A stretch of DNA of 64,000 nucleotides from Streptomyces sp. NBC_01197. Its GTDB lineage: Bacteria; Actinomycetota; Actinomycetes; Streptomycetales; Streptomycetaceae. This document shows, in pieces, positions 60,828-64,000 of this stretch. Position 1 is the stretch's first letter. Each line of letters opens with the position of its first letter. The notes under the pieces were generated by a model that saw only the letters and a list, made by a program, of their open reading frames with translations, did not search any database and was not told the origin of the DNA. The stretch spans positions 3,421,001 to 3,485,000 of the forward strand of contig NZ_CP108569.1 in assembly GCF_036010505.1 (NCBI RefSeq). Reading direction: 5' to 3'. Both the position numbers and the translations under genes were made by a program.

Positions 60828-61478
60828 TCAGCTGAAGACGATCATCGACCCCTGCGCGAGGCTGCGCGTGGCCGCCGCGTGCAGTCCCAGCCACACATGC
60901 CGTTCCCGGGCGAACGGGCTGTCGTCCAGCGGGACCGGGCCTGCCGGTTCCTCCAGCGACGTCGGACGGGACGGAGCCTGCGGGGTCTCCGGAGGGTTCG
61001 CCGCGTCGATACCGATGGCCTCGGCCACCACCTCCAGCTCCCGGAGCAGGCCGTGGGCGGAGCCCAGCGGGCCGCCGCCTTCGAGGAGTTCGTCGTTGGA
61101 CAGCGGTGCGCCGAAGTCGACCGGGACATAGGCCCCCGCGTGGTCGTAGTGCCACACCAGATGGGACTGCTGCGCCGTGGACTCGAACATCTCCAGGAGC
61201 TGTTCGTAGTCGCCGCCCAGGTGATCGACCGGGGCGACCTCCAGGCCGCAGATCTTCAGGAGGTACGCGCGCCGCAGGAAGTGCAGGGCGTCGTAGTCGA
61301 AACCGGCCACCGGGGCCACGTCGCCCGAAAGGCCCGGCATATAGGCGTAGACGGGTACGGACGGCAGACCGGCTTCACCGAGTGCCTTGTCGTAGACGGC
61401 TATCTCTTCCGCGAAGGGGTTGTCGGGGCTGTGGCACAGCACATCGACGAGGGGGACCAGCCACAGGTCACAGGCCAA
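60828..61478 (-). CDS. Conserved hypothetical protein
   Basis: 216 residues, soluble, starting ACDLWLVPLVDVLCHSPDNP. Sequence such as YDALHFLRRAYLLKICGLEV and GGDYEQLLEMFESTAQQSHL is regular alpha/beta, with an acidic Pro-rich tail. It resembles Streptomyces proteins of unknown function. It lies between the large glycosyltransferase and a sugar epimerase on one strand, suggesting but not proving a glycan link. Confidence 0.7.
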   Translation of the reverse strand: MACDLWLVPLVDVLCHSPDNPFAEEIAVYDKALGEAGLPSVPVYAYMPGLSGDVAPVAGFDYDALHFLRRAYLLKICGLEVAPVDHLGGDYEQLLEMFESTAQQSHLVWHYDHAGAYVPVDFGAPLSNDELLEGGGPLGSAHGLLRELEVVAEAIGIDAANPPETPQAPSRPTSLEEPAGPVPLDDSPFARERHVWLGLHAAATRSLAQGSMIVFS

Positions 61479-61604
61479 CGGGGCTCCTAGCGGGGTTCGG
61501 GGGTCACCCCCCGAGCGGGCTTGTCCGGCCAGCGTAATGCTCGGTTCACGCTGCGCGAAGACCCCCGGTCGTCCTGGCTGTCCCGGCCCACCGGCACCGC
61601 CGGT

Positions 61605-64000
61605 TCAGCTGCCGCCCCTGCCCACCGGCCAGACCCACGCGCCGCCGATCCGCTGCCCCGGCCTGCCGAGCAGTTTCTCCACGGTGACGTACAGAGCCGC
61701 GTCGTTGTCCTCGGGCGGGATGACGACCACGCCGGCCTTCCAGTACGCCAGGTCGTAGCGCGCCTGCGCCTGCCAGTTGGGGCCGATCGCCGGGATCTTC
61801 GCGCCGTAGCGGACGTCCCGGAAGAGGTTCGACGTGTAGCGGGGCGGCGCTCCGTAGATGCCGGTGCGCTCCGCCCCGTACGGCCCGTTGAAGTAGCCGC
61901 CGGGCACCGGGAAGTGGACCCCGGTGGCCGACTGCCAGTGCAGGGCCTCCGCGCTGCCCGGGTCGGGCAGCGGCACCGGGACCACGGACTCGCCGGGGGC
62001 CACGTACTTCTTCCACATGCCGTCGGCGATGAACGCCGGGACGTCCGGGCGGCTCTGCACCGGCATCGGGGTGGGGACGATCGGGACCAGCGCGGCCGCG
62101 ACGGCCAGCCCCCCAAAGGCCCGGTACGCGCGGACGCGGGTACGGATGAGCCGGTCGGCCGCCAGCGCGACCAGCACGCCGAGCGCGGGGGCACAGATCA
62201 TCGCGACCCGGCCCTCGATCACCGACTCGAAGAGCGGCCGGTGCGCCAGCAGCCGCCACGGTCCTGGGAACACCACGTCCGTGTACGGGATACGGATCTT
62301 CTGGCCCAGGGAGAGGACCGCGGCGGCCACCGCGGTGAACGCCAGCGCTCTGACCAGGGTGCGCCGCCACAGCCGTACCGTGATCGCGAAGGCCAGCGCC
62401 ACCAGCGGCCAGCCGTAGAAGGCGTTCTGCTCGGTCCGGTTGAGTGCCAGCTTGTCGGCCGTCGCGTCGCTGCCGAACAGCGACCGTCCGGAGAACTCCA
62501 GAAGGGCGCGCGGGCTGTTGCCCGCGTTGTTCCCGTGCAGCACGCTGTGGTAGCTCTGCGGGCCGAAGAACTGCCAGCCCAGCGGGTACCCGACCAGCGG
62601 CAGCGCGGTCAGCGCGGCGATCCCGAGCCCCTTGAGCAGCGGGCGCCACGCCGCCCGCGCCACCTCCCTGCGCAGCAGCCCGTAGGCCAGGGCGAAGAGC
62701 AGCATGCCGAGGGCCGCCAGCAGGAACGGCTCCTCGCCGAGGAAGATCTGGTACGTGGCGAAGAGGCCGAGCAGCACCCCGTCCCGTACGACGTTCCCCC
62801 CCTCGCAGAGCCGCAGCGCCCGGTCGATGATGACCGGGATCATGAACAGCGCCAGGAAGTTGGGGTGCGCGTTGCCGTGCGAGATCATCGGCGGCGCGAA
62901 GGCGGCGAGCGCGCCGCCGAGCGCCGCCGCCCACCGGTTGCGGACCAGCCGCCTGGCGATCAGCCAGTACCAGCCGGCGGCCGTCGCGGCGAGCCCGCCG
63001 GTCAGCACCAGCGCCCAGGTCACGGTCGGCCCGAACGCCAGCGTCACCGGGGCGAGCGGGACGGAGAGCCCCAGCATGGGGGTGTTGCCCATGAGGTTCA
63101 CCCCGGCCGGGAAGTTCTGCGCGGTGGTGAAGAGCGGGTTGTGCAGATGGGCGACGTTGTCCGCGGTGACCGCGAAGAACCACTCCCACTGGTTCTGGTC
63201 CTGGAGCGAGTCGCGGAGGTAGCCGTGGCCGAGGTCGGCCCAGAGGTTCTTGTAGAGCAGCACGGACGCCAGCAGGAAGAGACCGCAGACCGCCAGGTCG
63301 GTGCCGCGCACCGCGCGGGCCTTCAGCCGGATCAGCTCGGCGAGTACTCGCAGATAGTCCAGCGGCCCGACCTTGGAGCCCTCCTGGTGCGACCAGCGCA
63401 CCGGGACCTCGGCGACCGCCCACCCCTGGCGCCGGAAGTACTGGAGGATCTCGACGTCGATGCCCCACCCGTCGAGCCGTGCGTCGGCGAACGCCTCGCG
63501 TGCCTTGTCGCCGTCCAGGAGCTTGAATCCGCACTGGGTGTCGCGGATACCGGGGACGGCCACGGCCCGTATGAGCCGGTTGCCCATCCGCCCCATCGCC
63601 TCGCGCAGCCGCCCCTGGTGCACCTCGACGCTGGAATCGGGATGCGCCCGCGAACCGACCGCGGCCTCGTACCCGGTCTCCAGCTCCTGGGTCAGCCGGG
63701 CCAACTCCTCGATGGGCGTGGCCAGATCGGCGTCGGTGACCAGCACCCGTACGCCCTTCGACGCGGCCACACCGAGCCGCAGGGCGTGCCCCTTGCCGCG
63801 GTTGCCCGGGCTGCTGACCAGCCGGACCCGGGGGTCGGCGGCGGCGGCCTCGCGGGCGATGCGCGCGGTGCCGTCCGCCGAACCGTCGTCGACGACCACC
63901 AGCTCCCAGCTGCCGGACCGCCCGTCCAGATACGTCCGGACGGCGTCCAGCGTGGGGCCGAGGCGCCCCTCCTCGTTGTACGCGGGCACGACGACGGACA
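61605..64000 (-). CDS. Dolichol-phosphate-mannose-synthase-like glycosyltransferase fused to a polytopic membrane domain (5' end off the window)
   Basis: At least 798 residues are visible; the first codons lie beyond the right edge (frame continues as SVVVPAYNEEGR). The N-terminal 230 residues are a GT2 enzyme: VVVDDGSADGTARI, LVTDADLATP (DxD), DTQCGFKLLDGDKAREAF, like polyprenol-phosphate sugar synthases. After a short linker come ten or more membrane helices (LAVCGLFLLASVLLYKNLWA, LVLTGGLAATAAGWYWLIAR, LLALAYGLLRREV-type). The second half resembles GT-C-type membrane enzymes. It probably makes and then uses a lipid-linked sugar at the membrane. Confidence 0.85.
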   Translation of the reverse strand, partial: SVVVPAYNEEGRLGPTLDAVRTYLDGRSGSWELVVVDDGSADGTARIAREAAAADPRVRLVSSPGNRGKGHALRLGVAASKGVRVLVTDADLATPIEELARLTQELETGYEAAVGSRAHPDSSVEVHQGRLREAMGRMGNRLIRAVAVPGIRDTQCGFKLLDGDKAREAFADARLDGWGIDVEILQYFRRQGWAVAEVPVRWSHQEGSKVGPLDYLRVLAELIRLKARAVRGTDLAVCGLFLLASVLLYKNLWADLGHGYLRDSLQDQNQWEWFFAVTADNVAHLHNPLFTTAQNFPAGVNLMGNTPMLGLSVPLAPVTLAFGPTVTWALVLTGGLAATAAGWYWLIARRLVRNRWAAALGGALAAFAPPMISHGNAHPNFLALFMIPVIIDRALRLCEGGNVVRDGVLLGLFATYQIFLGEEPFLLAALGMLLFALAYGLLRREVARAAWRPLLKGLGIAALTALPLVGYPLGWQFFGPQSYHSVLHGNNAGNSPRALLEFSGRSLFGSDATADKLALNRTEQNAFYGWPLVALAFAITVRLWRRTLVRALAFTAVAAAVLSLGQKIRIPYTDVVFPGPWRLLAHRPLFESVIEGRVAMICAPALGVLVALAADRLIRTRVRAYRAFGGLAVAAALVPIVPTPMPVQSRPDVPAFIADGMWKKYVAPGESVVPVPLPDPGSAEALHWQSATGVHFPVPGGYFNGPYGAERTGIYGAPPRYTSNLFRDVRYGAKIPAIGPNWQAQARYDLAYWKAGVVVIPPEDNDAALYVTVEKLLGRPGQRIGGAWVWPVGRGGS

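Overview
High G+C DNA with strong third-position GC bias, GTG/TTG starts, a chaplin, several GntR regulators, a class F sortase and the gene order asd-ask ... DUF5063-recR-ybaB all point to a Streptomyces chromosome. About fifty intact or probable genes and several gene remnants can be supported. No complete RNA gene, CRISPR array or complete insertion sequence was seen.

Positions 1-12,900 are an accessory, defence-rich stretch. A minus-strand, overlapping four-gene operon (GHKL/MORC-type ATPase, Z1-domain ATPase, PD-(D/E)XK nuclease, AIPR protein cut by the window edge) is a MutL/MORC-type restriction system. It is followed by a transposase remnant, a zinc-ribbon protein and a regulatory block typical of actinomycete integrative elements (two GntR-UTRA regulators facing a chain of tiny overlapping genes, with a near-perfect operator palindrome). 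Two tRNA 3'-half scars (Val-like near 6950, Pro-like near 10,835, the latter with a tRNA-style terminator) mark old integration boundaries. Beyond them lie a broken GIY-YIG-type gene, an intact SBD-HNH endonuclease of the phosphorothioate-DNA-cutting McrA type, and an AsnC/Lrp remnant. No integrase, rep or tra gene is visible.

Positions 12,950-34,100 hold metabolic and signalling genes: an XRE regulator, an aldo-keto reductase remnant, an alcohol dehydrogenase/aldo-keto reductase pair, a large nSTAND NTPase with 14 WD40 repeats, a GntR/glycosyltransferase pair, a dienelactone hydrolase, an FkbM methyltransferase, an amidohydrolase, a DoxX-like protein, a nucleoside hydrolase/MFS/GntR purine- or nucleoside-type module, a Tat-exported GH3 beta-glucosidase and a chaplin with an unusual Arg/Asp/His/Gly repeat tail.

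Positions 34,200-42,100 hold a flotillin, an NfeD-like membrane protein and a 1630-residue AAA+ ATPase, apparently a membrane-microdomain module. Then come a PucR/CdaR-type regulator, an S9 peptidase and a SURF1 protein.

Positions 46,400-64,000 look like core chromosome: an ECF-type sigma factor with a membrane partner, asd and ask (lysine/threonine/methionine precursor pathway), a class F sortase with a repetitive His/Asp-rich putative substrate, DUF5063, recR, ybaB, a SLATT-like membrane protein, a solitary hemC, a Tat-exported PhoD phosphatase, a sugar-nucleotide epimerase-type protein, a conserved hypothetical, and a large glycosyltransferase running off the right edge. Several hairpins, short tandem repeats and two copies of what looks like a dispersed Streptomyces palindrome (one inside the S9 peptidase gene) are recorded.
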